64,000 nucleotides of DNA from NCBI GenBank assembly GCA_963576565.1, contig OY755040.1:81563321-81627320 (forward strand). Direction: 5' to 3'. A program made the translations under genes and the position numbers. Every line of letters starts with the position of its first letter. Positions within the stretch are counted from its first letter, which is position 1. This document shows positions 31,731 through 41,238 of the stretch, in pieces. The notes under the pieces are model-generated. The model saw only the letters and a program-made list of their open reading frames with translations. It ran no database searches and was not told the origin of the DNA. The stretch comes from Aspidapion aeneum. Taxonomy: Eukaryota; Arthropoda; Insecta; Coleoptera; Brentidae.

Positions 31731-32261
31731 TTCTCGTAAAATTTAGTAGAAGTGATCTCTCCTATGGGAGCTCAAGAATACGGATTGTGTGATTTCAGTA
31801 GAACGTTCCTCAAGAATAGACGTCTAGAACGCAAGATTTGTCGAAAACATTATAACAGTCTTGGACGAGAAGTTAGCTGCCATGGCTAGTCCAAAACGAA
31901 CGTCTTCTATTTCTGTCTTTGTCGAAAAGAGTGAGAAGCATTATAAAAGATATAAAAAACGTAGCATGTGGACTTTAAAGGCAAAAAATGCATGCGCTGG
32001 TTTAAAACTAAAGGCTAGTTTCAAAACCATTGAAATTGGTTCAAACGTGACGTCATTGCTAACGAGCGGGAAATATCATTATTTAAACTGAAACAATAAA
32101 TAATTAAAAAAACAAAACCTTTTTAACTTTTTTTGGAAGTTACCAAATTGTTAGGAGGAAATACAGATGGTATTGAGTTTCCAATTGTTTTTGAGTATTA
32201 ATAACACGACATTTCAGAGTTGTGGCGTCACCAATCAATGACGTATTTTATTGAAACAGTG
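31731..32261. other. Unassigned right part of the 7-kb block
   Basis: Contains a 76-codon open frame (31861-32091) rich in Lys and Ser that I do not recognise, and a TGACGTCA palindrome at 32048-32055. The CRE position mirrors the one at 25368 near the left end. Probably transposon interior rather than a gene. Confidence 0.35.
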
Positions 32262-32289
32262 TTTTAAAACCGTTGCAACGCGAGAAAAT

Positions 32290-32505
32290 GATTCCGGTCC
32301 GAATTGGTATATTATTAGTTCACATTAAGTCAGACACACAAACCCGCCATTCTGAAAAGGTTAGCGTCTGTCGGCCATTACAAAATATTTTTTTGTTTTT
32401 TAAAGGAGCGCTTGTTTTTTTTTAAGTATTTTGATCACATTTATCAGTAAACAGGCCTTCGTTGAAAAATTTCTATTGATTTCATGCTTTAAAATATAAA
32501 TCACG
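32290..32505. repeat. Dispersed repeat E, copy A (right part)
   Basis: GGTCCGAATTGGTATATTAT and the bases up to GCTTTAAAATATAAAT match copy B at 34665-34698 plus 38076-38394. Copy B carries an extra stretch of about 155 bases after TTTTTTGTTTTTTAAA and a 3.4-kb insertion after CACATTAA. Confidence 0.75.
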
Positions 32506-32924
32506 AATATTTTTATGCCATTTACATGAATGCCAATGCGTTTATAATAAAATGCCTCCATTTCTATCCGACTTGTTGTAATAAGTGTAAAATATTTACT
32601 TATCAGGTATATTTTTAGTTACTCTACCGGAATTGTTTTTAGTAAAAATTATATATATTTTAGGCAAAGGAAACGAAACCAAACGCAACTTAAGTATTTA
32701 CGACTAAATTTAGGTAACAGAGATATAACGTACAATTACGTTGGTAATTGGTAAACCCTATTACATATTAGGTCAGATGCCGACGTTGAACGACCCGAAT
32801 CTATATTCCCCATTTAGGTGCAAATAAGAGTCCTCAGGCGGTCGAAACGACGTTGGCACCCGACGTCACGTATCTCGCAAACAACTTATTCGTAACGCAA
32901 TATGACGTCTAAATGCTGCTTGGG
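32506..32924. other. Unassigned DNA
   Basis: No coding frame, tandem repeat or inverted repeat was recognised between repeat E copy A and the satellite. Confidence 0.4.
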
Positions 32925-33741
32925 AAGTACCAGTATACACACCCAGCAGATTTTATCTGCTATGTTTCCTGCTTAGAAACTTGACGTTGATCCATCACAA
33001 AATCTACGCAGACTTTTTCTACGTACCATAATTTTTACTAACTCAAAACCCTCAAAAACCCTACAATTCTTTAAAAAAGGTCCTAAAGTATCAGTATACC
33101 CACCCAGCAGATTTTATCTGCTATGTCTACTGCTTCGAAACTTGACGTTGCTATACCACAGTCTCTACGTAAAATTTGTCTACTCATAAAGCTCTTAAAA
33201 TCGTACTAACTCAAAACCCTCAAAAACCCTACAATTCTTTAAAAAAGGGCTTGAAGTATCAGTATACCACCCAGCAGATTTTATCTGCTATGTCTCCTGC
33301 TACGAAACTTAACGTTGTCCCACCACAGACTCCACGCAGAATTTGTCTACTCATAAAGCTTTTAAAATCCTATTAACTCAAAATCCTCAAAAACCTTACG
33401 ATTCTTTACAATAGGGCCTTAAGTATCAGTATACCAACCTAGCAGATTTTATCTGCGATGTCTACTGTTCCGAAACTTGACGTTGTCCCAGCTTACACTC
33501 CACGCTCCACACTCTACTCATGATCTACGATTTTAAGAGCTTTATGACTAGATAAATTCTACATAGAGTCTAAATAAAAATAAAATCTGCTGGGTGGGTA
33601 TACTTTTTTAAAGAAAGAAGTAGGGTTTTTGAGAGTTTTGAGAGCAGACAAATTCTACGTAGAGACTGTGGTGGGACAACGTCAAGTTTCGGCGCAGGAG
33701 ACATAGCAGATGAAATCTGCTGGGGTGGTATACTGACACTT
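32925..33741. repeat. 165-bp satellite, inverted cluster
   Basis: Four units in reverse orientation have the core AGCAGATTTTATCTGCT starting at 32945, 33106, 33273 and 33441 (spacings 161, 167 and 168). After about 33540 a unit in forward orientation follows, ending at 33741. Each unit has the core palindrome, a GTATACTGATACTTAAG box, a GGGTTTTTGAGGGTTTTGAG box and an AACGTCAAGTTTCG box. The forward unit abuts repeat E copy B. Confidence 0.9.
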
Positions 33742-34074
33742 AAGGCTAGACGTATTGTCGTTATTTTTTTTTAAGCCCGCTGTATTTTGTATTACACAAG
33801 ACTTAAACTACAAGTCAAACTGAATGTGATCGTTTAGTATCAAAGGTGAACCGAGCACTTGGGAAGTAAACAAAGATGTAGGTCCGCGGGTGATTTTTGG
33901 AGCTGAAACGAACACATTATTTTATTCGAATTTTAATTGTTGTGTAAAGAGAAATGAAGCAAGCTAAAAAAAAATGACGACTGGTATGTCTGAAAAATAT
34001 TATTTTATAAGAATATACTAAAAAATAGTAGGAAAATTGCCTTAGTTTTCAAAAAATTTAAAAAATATTAGTTG

Positions 34075-34078
<4 letters not shown>

Positions 34079-34122
<44 letters not shown>
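34079..34122. repeat. (TA)n microsatellite
   Basis: About 44 bases of alternating T and A, present in repeat E copy B and absent from the matching point of copy A (25053). Confidence 0.95.
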
Positions 34123-34124
<2 letters not shown>

Positions 34125-34251
34125 AGATCCGAACACCGGTCTATTCTATCCACCGTGGCTTTTGGACCTGTGCGTTTTACCTACCGTAGACGAAAGAGAG
34201 AGGACGTTGAATTCTAATACCATGATTTTGGTATACCGTTCCGAACGTTAA

Positions 34252-34532
34252 TAGCGAATTCTTTTGAGAAAGTTAGAGGGCCACTCGTGGTCCACTGACA
34301 CTGTTTTGGTGCTGTCAAAAAATTGCCCCAGTGCAGTTTTAAAAGAATACAAAAGTGCACTAGTGCAACACGAGCTCGGAGAGCCCGTGCCAAAAAATGT
34401 GCACTGACTGCAACACTGGGCTTGTCAGTGGCTCAAAAGAATACAAAAAATTGCACTAGTTTTCCAAAAAGAATACGAAAACTGCACTAGTGGCGCACCA
34501 GTGCTGCACTTTTTTCCCAAAAGAATTTGCCA
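34252..34532. mobile_element. 281-bp MITE with TAA target duplication
   Basis: The ends TAGCGAATTCTTTTGAGAAA and CCCAAAAGAATTTGCCA are inverted repeats. TAA flanks both sides (34249-34251, 34533-34535). The empty site in copy A reads CGTTGAGTTTC against CGTTAA / TAAGTTTC here. The 3-bp TAA site suggests mobilisation by a PIF/Harbinger-type transposase. The inside has repeated GTGCACTAGTG-like motifs. Confidence 0.75.
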
Positions 34533-35189
34533 TAAGTTTCAGACCGTCGTTAGGCCGACGCGAAATCTCGAGTGGCGGACGTCCGATTATAATGGGACGA
34601 AATACGTTTGCCGGACGTCCCGCTTCGACACATCGGTTATGTTTCAGAACCAAACGTGGAGATCCGGTCAGAATTGGTATATTATTAGTTCACATTAAGG
34701 GCCGGTTTATCAATGGAGGGTTACCCCTCGAGTTAGAGATAGCCCTGGGTTAAAGTTGTCAAAAGTGTTTATCCATCCAAGGTTAAATGCAAACTCGAGG
34801 GTTAACCCTAGGCTAACTTGACCCGCGCTCGAACGGCAGGGTAGCGTATTTAGCTCTGGGTTAACGCACAGCCTTCGTAAACTAACGAGCCACGAACCAG
34901 AAGAAACGGCAACACAGCAAGGAGGCCAGTCATTTTCGTCCACGTGCCGCTAGTTACTGGCCGTTTCCGCGCAGATAATGTTTTTTTTAACTTTAAGTAT
35001 ATTTCAAATCGCGTTACCAAATAAAACAACTGTTCTGGTTTTAGTTAGATCTGTGGTGAACTTAAAATTATATTACCTACTTAATAAAAGCTGTGTAAAA
35101 AAGTCCTTTTGTACACCGGTAATAAGTAAGGTTAGATGTTTGTTTTTGTTTGGAATTTTTGGTCTGTTTTTTCTTTTTAAATTTTAAAC

Positions 35190-35480
35190 ATGCCGCGAAA
35201 GTGTTGGGTACCCGGTTACAAAAGTAACGATGCATCTATGATTAATGAAGAGGGTCACGAAACAACCTTTAGCTTCCCAAAAGAAAATGACCTAAAAAAT
35301 GCTTGGCTTCAGGCCATACACAGAGAAGATTATGTTGTGACTGCATCTTCAGTGGTTTGTTGGAAACATTTTGACATAAGTGACGTTGTTAGAACCGAGA
35401 TAATTAGGGATAAAGAGGGAGTACAAAAGGAGGTGCCACTAAATCTCAACCCGAGTATATGTCAAGAGGTGTCAGGGTAA
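35190..35480 (+). CDS. THAP-domain protein with altered zinc ligand
   Basis: A 96-codon frame beginning MPRKCWVPGYKSN. THAP domains bind DNA through a C2CH zinc centre. Here the first Cys (residue 5), the later Cys and His in VVCWKHF (about residues 53-57), and the conserved FSFPK and W positions are present. The second Cys of the usual C-X-V-P-G-C pattern is Tyr. Zinc binding is therefore doubtful. The frame ends soon after the domain, without a transposase part, so it is a stand-alone domain or a 3'-broken gene. It lies about 490 bases inside the left end of the transposon and reads inward. Confidence 0.72.
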   Translation: MPRKCWVPGYKSNDASMINEEGHETTFSFPKENDLKNAWLQAIHREDYVVTASSVVCWKHFDISDVVRTEIIRDKEGVQKEVPLNLNPSICQEVSG

Positions 35481-35689
35481 CACAATATTCCCTAAATTAT
35501 TTAACCAGGCCCTAGAAGATGTTTTTAAAAGCTTAAATTGGGAAGAAATAGGCATCAAAGTAAACGGACAATTCTGAACCACCAAGATGCTGATAATATC
35601 AATCAATCTAAAAGAAAATAGAACAAGTACAGTAATATATAGGACCTGGGACAAATTATTAAACTGAAAAAAGAAAAGCAAACAGCATA
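35481..35689. other. DNA between the THAP frame and the RTE fragment
   Basis: No clear frame. Some bases before 35690 may belong to the RTE fragment. Confidence 0.4.
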
Positions 35690-36045
35690 TTAAGAAATAA
35701 AAAATATCCTCAGTACCTCAAAACGGAAGTTTATAACCAATGTATCCTTCCTGTACTTACCTATGAATCCCAGACCTGGACACTTACAAAATCAAACATG
35801 GATAAGGTAACAAAAGCCCAAAGATCAATGGAAAGACAAATGTTACATGTAAAGCTAACAGGTAGAAAAAGGAATGAATTCATAAGAAATAAAACAAAAG
35901 TAAGGGATGTCAGAGCAGAAGTAGCAAAATTAAAATGGAAATTTGCCGGTCATATTATCAGACAGAAAGACGATTGATGGAACAAATGTATTGTAAACTG
36001 GAGAACTTGGCCAAAGATGGATTGACGAAGGCTAAATAGAATAGA
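35690..36045 (+). pseudogene. RTE-type reverse transcriptase C-terminal fragment
   Basis: One frame reads YLKTEVYNQCILPVLTYE, then MERQMLHVKL and KLKWKFAGHI, the C-terminal region of RTE-type proteins, down to a TGA at the expected Arg/Trp site near 35977 and then further similarity (WNKCIVNW). Only the last 100 or so codons are present, and it ends in GATAGATAGA short repeats like an RTE tail. It is a 5'-truncated insertion within the PIF/Harbinger-like element and so younger than it. Confidence 0.75.
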
Positions 36046-36099
36046 TAGATAGAACAAAAGGTATGTTCATTTAAAGTTTAAATTAACATGTTACCACTT

Positions 36100-36274
36100 A
36101 AACTAGATTCATAGTTCTGTAAAGTAAAGTAAGCAGTCAGACATAAGAAACTATCTCACAAACATCCTGTTGTTCAAACTTGACAGTAATAACTTAGCAG
36201 TAAGAAAGGAACCATTTTTATTTCTTACTGCTCACTTCATACTGCTTACTTCACGGTACTATGAATCGAACTTT
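36100..36274. mobile_element. 175-bp MITE-like foldback
   Basis: The left arm (GATTCATAGTTCTGTAAAG, AAGTAAGCAGT) pairs with the right arm (ACTGCTTACTTCACGGTACT, ATGAATC). The centre has TAGCAGTAAGAAA and its inverse TTTCTTACTGCT. It is nested in the PIF/Harbinger-like element. Confidence 0.6.
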
Positions 36275-37949
36275 AGGGTTGTTCTCACAAATTGTTTAAA
36301 AGTAATTTCTCTTCTATCTGTTTATTCTAGGTTTTGTTACATATTTTTTAACATGATTAATGGCCACTGATATTTATTTCCAAATGTTTTGTTTGTTTTA
36401 AAAATTAAATGTAACACGCCTAAACACAGTTTATTAATTTTTACAAAAAAAAAAACAAAATCGCCAAACTACAATCAAAACAAATAGCAGATGTTTATAT
36501 CTCCCATGTATATATCGGCCCACCAGTCGGCCAATTTGCGATGTTGCCTTTTCTGGTTCGTGGTTCGTTAGTTTACGAAGGCTGCGGTTAACGTCAAAAT
36601 TTCCAATTATTTTGAAGTGTTTTTTGTTATTTTGGTTGATTTTTCTCAAAAGCATAACATTTAACTTGTGCACTTCAATTTTTATGCTAAATAGGATGCT
36701 CCGAAATTTTTAAAACACCAGGGGTGATACTTTTTATGGTGTGAGGCTGAGATGATGGAATTCTCCACAGACATGGAGATTTTTGCAATGAGAGCAGTCC
36801 ACCAAGCAAACCAAAAATATTCTGTTTTCTATGAGCAAGATCATGTTTAATAGAAAAGCACCCAATAAATATCCGACCTGCCAACAGAGCTATACCTAAT
36901 ATGTGTAGGTACCAAGCCACAATATAGACCCACTGGCGGTCGCAGCGGAAGGGCTGCAAGACCCACTCACATATGAATCTTCATCAATATGTGTACCAGT
37001 TTTATTATAATTACTAATTTATGTGAATAATTTTAAAACTTTTAATATGTAATTAAAAATGCAAAATAAAAAGTGAACGTATATATAACACTGAGTTTTT
37101 AAAATTTTTATTTGGCGGCCCCTGAAAAATTACTATTAAGTTCTTTTGTTATACAACAGTATTTTAGGAATCAGAAATAATCAACAAATAAGTTTATATT
37201 ATATAGTACGTAACATCAAAATAAAATACTTAAATTATTGCAACATGCTAGAGCACCTTTATAATTAAAAAAAATATGCTACAGAATAAATAAAATATCA
37301 CATCAAGATTTTTAAACACTTTCTGGTCACCCAGGAAGTCTCTGCTTGCTCTGCACAGGGGGGTGTCAGTCATTCCGGGATAACATGTTGATGTGTCAGA
37401 AACTAGTACAATTATTTCTTGTTGATGTGCCTTATTGATATTTCTTTATTACAATGTAAAAGTTTGTTGGTTTCCTTGTAAAGACATGACCTGTAACAAA
37501 AATAAAATAGGTGTAGTAGTTTAAAAATAAACTTAAAAAATGCAGAATTATGATCCAATACCAAAGACATTCATCCATTTGCTTTTAACATATTTTATCT
37601 CTTAAATTATCTAGCTTTAATAGGTAGATAGGTACCTATAGATGCAATTTTATTTTAGACTATAATTAGTAGTTAAGTACAACAGAAACAATTTACAAAG
37701 TTGAAGCTACATGCTAATTTTAATGAAGCTAAATTATTTTCATCATACGTATAGTAGATACTAGAGTACAATAACTGAAGAAACTGAATAAGTTTTTTCC
37801 AAATAATATTTTTTAACAAAACACCCGAAACCAACAATATAAAAAAAGATATGATTATAACCACAAAATGTCAAAAATTCCACAAACTATTAAATAAGAA
37901 GGGAAAACTTAGATGGTCGATTGTGACCAGCATTGCCAACCTGCGAGTT
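36275..37949. other. Interior of the PIF/Harbinger-like element, no gene recognised
   Basis: AT-rich with short open frames on the minus strand (36687-36959, 37673-37864). Around 37440-37500 the minus strand has an acceptor-like AG followed by about 25 open codons, which could be a transposase-associated exon, but I could not identify a domain. Confidence 0.35.
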
Positions 37950-38394
37950 TCGGAGCTCTGGGTTAAAATTGCGTGAATAAACACTTTTCTCTTTAACTCG
38001 AGGGTTACCCCAAGGTTAGAGTTGGCCCAGGGCTAGCTAACACGACGAGATACCCCGCCATTGATAAACCGGCCCTAGGTGAGACACAGAAATCCGCCAT
38101 TCTGAAAAGGTTAGCGTCTGTCCGCCATTACAAAATATTTTTTTGTTTTTTAAATTTTGTGTTTGTGAAATAATAAATACTGTTGAAGTTTAGAGAAACA
38201 GCAGAACATTTTTGTTACAAAAATAACAAAATTAAAATAATAATGATAAAATTTATTTAAAAAAATATATATATTAGTAAATCTTGCGAATTTCGGGAGC
38301 GCTTGTTTTTTTTAAGTATCTTGATCACATTTATCAGTAAACAGGCCTTCGTTAAAAAATGTCTATTGATTTAATGCTTTAAAATATAAATATT

Positions 38395-39490
38395 TTATCT
38401 GCTATGTCTCCTGCTTAGAAACTTGACGTTGTTGTTGCTTTATTAGTGGACAAATTCTACGTAGAGCAGGAGACATAGCAGATAAAATCTGCCGGGTGGG
38501 TATACTGATACTTAAGGACCTATTCTAAAGAATCGTTTTTTTAAGGATTTTAAGTTAGTCGGATTCAGAGGGTCTCATGCGTAGGGTAAGGTCTGCGTGG
38601 AGCTTAAGGTGGGATATATAAAGTTTCGGAGCAGTAGACATAGCAGATAAAATCTGCTGGGTGGGTATACTGATACTTTAGGCCCTTTTTTAAAGAATTG
38701 TAGGGTTCTTGAGGGTTTTGAGTTAGTACGATTTTAAGAGCTTTATGTGTAGACAAATTCTTCGTAGAGTCTGTGGTGGGACAACGTCAAGTTTCGGAGC
38801 AGGAGACATAGCAGATAAAATCTGCTGGGTGGGTATACTGATAGTTAAGACCCTATTCTAAAGAATCATAGGGTTTTTGAGGATTTTGAGTTAGTAGGAT
38901 TCAGAGGATCTTATGAGTAGAAAAGGTCTGCGTGGAGTTTAAGCTGGGACAACGTCATGTTTCGGAGCAGTAGACATAGCAGATAAAATCTGGTGGTTTG
39001 GTAGTAAGATTTAAAGAGTAGGAAAAGCCTGTGTAGAGTTTGAGGTGAAACAACGTCAAGTTTCGGAGCAGTAGACATAGCAGATTTGGTGGGTATACTG
39101 AGACTTTGGGCCCTTTTTTAAAGAACTTTAGGGTTTTTGAGGGTTTTGAGTAAGTGAGATTCAGAGGATCTTGAGTAGAAAAGGTCTGGGTGGAGTTTAA
39201 GCTGGGACAACGTCAAGTTTTGGAGCAGGAGACATAGCAGATAAAATCTTTGATACTTAAGGCCCTTTTTTAAAGAACTGTAGGGTTTTTAAGGATTTTA
39301 AGTTAATAGGATTTTAAAAGCTTTATGAGTAGACTAATAGTCTGTGGTGGGACAACGTCAAGTTTCGTAGCAGGAGACAGGAGTGGGTATACTGATAGTT
39401 TAGGCACTTTTTTAAAGAACTGTAGGGTTTTTGAGGGTTTTGAGTTAGTAGGATTTTAAGAGCTTTATGACTAGACAAATTCTACGTAGT
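38395..39490 (+). repeat. 165-168 bp satellite array, forward
   Basis: Starts with a reverse half unit (38395-38440), then forward units with core GATAAAATCT at 38481, 38646, 38814 and 38982 (spacings 165, 168, 168). Deleted units follow near 39083 and 39240, and a final truncated unit runs to about 39490. The part from 38586 on is included in the 8.2-kb tandem unit and therefore recurs twice more. Confidence 0.92.
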
Positions 39491-39512
39491 ACTAAATATT
39501 CTACGTAGTACT

Positions 39513-40145
39513 AAATGTTATGGAATATTCTAGAAATTCTTTCAGACTCTTACTTTTGAAATAACTAAGCTAATGTCGAAGTCGGTTCTTGTATATCTAT
39601 TCTGGTTATCGAATAGAAATAATTTCACTTGTTGTTTATAGTTTTAGGTCCTTGCATTATTTGCAATTTGGTATTTGAGAACATCATAGAAAGTTATGGA
39701 ATCTTCTAGAAATTCTTTCTAATTCTTACTTTTGAAATTACTAGTCTAATGTCGAAGTCGCCTTTTGGATATCTCTTCTGATTCTCGAATAAAACGTCGT
39801 AGAATGTTATGGAATATTCTAGAAATTCTTTCTGATTCTTACTTTTTAACTAACTAAACTAATATCGAAGTTGCTTTTTGGATATCTCTTCTGGTTCTCG
39901 AATAAAACGTCGTAGAATGTTATGGAATATTCTAGAAATTCTTTCTGATTCTTACTTTTTAACTAACTAAACTAATATCGAAGTCGCTTTTTGGATATCT
40001 CTTCTGGTTCTCGAATAAAACGTCGTAGAATGTTATGGAATTTTCTGGAAGTTTTCTGTACAGTTAATGTCGAAGTCGGTTCTCAAATAACTCTTTTAAT
40101 TTTTGAATAAAACAATATCGAACTTCTTCGAATATTCTGGAAAAA
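39513..40145 (+). repeat. 113-bp tandem repeat (unit 1: three core copies)
   Basis: AGAATGTTATGGAATATTCT recurs at 39801, 39914 and 40027, exactly 113 bases apart, flanked by more diverged copies from 39513 and 39680. The unit has two half-similar boxes (ATGGAATATTCTAGAAATTC and CGAATAAAACGTCGT). No coding potential. Confidence 0.93.
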
Positions 40146-40407
40146 TCACTTAATGTTCTTCTGTTTAATTGTCCTAGCCGGTGATACTATGTAAGGATAG
40201 TCTTTACACTATTTAGATCCCACTTCTGACACCAATAGGGTATTTGACAAATTTTAGAAAAAAGGTTAGAATGATACATAGATCCCTAATTTGCTACGCA
40301 AAATTATTAAAATAGTATATTTTAACATGACTAAATTTAAAATCAAGTTTTCTAATTTCCGATTTGAATTTTCCGCTAAAACGCTCATTTCTTGCATGGC
40401 GTTGCAA

Positions 40408-40415
40408 TGACGTCA
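40408..40415. promoter_or_regulatory. CRE palindrome TGACGTCA, left
   Basis: Lies 88 bases upstream of the THAP pseudogene ATG. Recurs at the same place in units 2 and 3. An equivalent site at 41377-41384 precedes the minus-strand exon. Confidence 0.5.
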
Positions 40416-40502
40416 CAGTGAAGTAAACTCGCGGACAGATACACGGCAGTCAAGTGTTTATTTGTTTTTGGTCTGTGCTTTTACTGTTTTTTATGTAAAA
40501 AA

Positions 40503-40695
40503 ATGTCCTATAAGTGGTGTGTAGTACCTCAGTGTTCGAATACTAGCATAAAAACACCTGAAAAACTATTTATTAGTTATATGTGCCTACAGCAGTAAAA
40601 TAACGGAAAAAGTGGCTAGAACTTGCTCGAAGAGACCCAAGGGCCTTATCTAATACATCTTGACTTTAGATTTGTGAAGATCACTTTGATGTGAG
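40503..40695 (+). pseudogene. THAP-domain pseudogene (unit 1)
   Basis: Starts MSYKWCVVPQCSN, with the first two zinc-ligand Cys, then TPEKLFI. A two- or three-base disturbance near 40575 shifts the frame. The later part of the domain is readable in the shifted frame (KKWLELARRDPRALSN, then CEDHFD with the third ligand Cys and the His), but stop codons interrupt it at about 40597, 40653 and 40659. THAP domains bind DNA, and in P-like and PIF-like transposons they recognise the element ends. This copy cannot make the protein. Confidence 0.82.
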
Positions 40696-41110
40696 TAAAC
40701 AACTATAATAGGCAGAAAGGTGTACAAATTTTTAGGCGGTGCTAGGCAGTTATTAGGCAGGACTAGGGAGTAGCTCTAAATGCAGGATTAGCCAGTGCAC
40801 ATGCAGGCTAAATGTAGGACTGAGCAGTGCATATGCAAGACTAGGCAGTGCATATTTGTTATGAAGGGTCATAAGAATTCTTCGAAACAAAATGTATTTA
40901 GAAAATTTTGTTTGAAAAAAACACTTTTTGATTCTTTCTTAATGCTTATAATAATAATGATTGGGTATTTAATTGAATCAATTGTAAGTGGCATATTAAA
41001 CAGAAAAGCAAGACATATAATCTAACCTCAAAATCTAAATGAGTAAAAGTAGGCGAAGAATATCGTAAAAAACTTTCAGTTATATACAAAACAACTCATC
41101 GGATACTTAC

Positions 41111-41238
41111 ATTAACATTTTAACGTTTCTAAATTCCGCAGTACAAAAATCACTGTTGTTGGCAAAGAAGCCTGCCCCCATAAAGGAATTCAGCATTGGC
41201 AGGTTGGAGCTATCGGCTTTGGAGAATCCGTTTTCCAT
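41111..41238 (-). pseudogene. First coding exon of a transposon-linked gene, minus strand (unit 1)
   Basis: On the minus strand an ATG at 41236-41238 opens MENGFSKADSSNLPMLNSF and continues 43 residues (AGFFANNSDFCTAEFRNVK) to a clean GTAAGTAT donor at 41110. No stop occurs. The following exon was not found. The frame is identical in all three units. A CRE lies upstream at 41377. The protein family is unnamed; I judge it transposon-associated from its position only. Confidence 0.55.

Larger units (their letters stand above)
25314..32289. mobile_element. 7-kb block bounded by about 30-bp inverted repeats
   Basis: The left terminus (from TGTTTTCTCGCGTGCAAC) pairs with the right terminus at 32262-32289 (GTTGCAACGCGAGAAAAT). 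Flanks GATCGAGG and GATTCCGG both resemble the empty site GATCCGG seen in copy B near 34667, which suggests a target duplication of 7-8 bp. A TGACGTCA palindrome lies close to each end (25368 and 32048). The contents are MITEs, unassigned DNA and a broken Gypsy element. No transposase was recognised, so it looks like a non-autonomous DNA transposon swollen by later insertions. Confidence 0.6.
34699..38075. mobile_element. PIF/Harbinger-like DNA transposon with a THAP gene
   Basis: The termini begin GGGCCGGTTTATCAATGG and end CCATTGATAAACCGGCCC; the flanks are TAA and TAG against TAAG in the empty copy at 32328, so a 3-bp target duplication with one change fits. The subterminal regions share more diverged motifs (TAGCCCTGGG, AAAAGTGTTTAT). 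About 3.38 kb. It carries a THAP-domain frame, an RTE fragment and a small MITE. A stretch around 36549-36597 is the inverse of 34862-34910, possibly the end of a nested relative. No DDE nuclease could be recognised. The superfamily call rests on TIR and target site only. Confidence 0.68.
33745..38394. repeat. Dispersed repeat E, copy B, inserted in the satellite
   Basis: Starts CTAGACGTATTGTCG, matching 20132 onward, and ends GCTTTAAAATATAAAT; satellite lies on both sides. It includes a left-truncated copy of the long-TIR MITE (33745-34050), then a TA tract, then the E body. The body is interrupted by a 281-bp MITE at 34252 and a PIF/Harbinger-like element at 34699. Copy B lacks the 7-kb block and the Jockey-bearing element of copy A, so those inserted into copy A after the copies separated, or were never in the source of copy B. 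Confidence 0.72.

Noticed and set aside
31861..32091. Plus-strand 76-codon frame rich in Lys and Ser
   Set aside because: No family recognised, and it lies within a transposon block near its inverted end. Not called as a gene.
34456..34753. Overlapping frames on both strands of repeat E copy B
   Set aside because: They cross the border of a MITE and of the PIF/Harbinger-like end and are shadows of repeat sequence.
32925..39490. Regularly spaced repeats that could suggest a CRISPR array
   Set aside because: Units are about 165 bp and similar along their whole length, with no short repeat-spacer alternation, and the context is eukaryotic transposon DNA.
40795..41025. A 76-codon frame conserved in three places (40795, 49100, 57307)
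   Set aside because: The repetition comes from the 8.2-kb tandem duplication. The frame lies inside the dead THAP element and shows no domain features.
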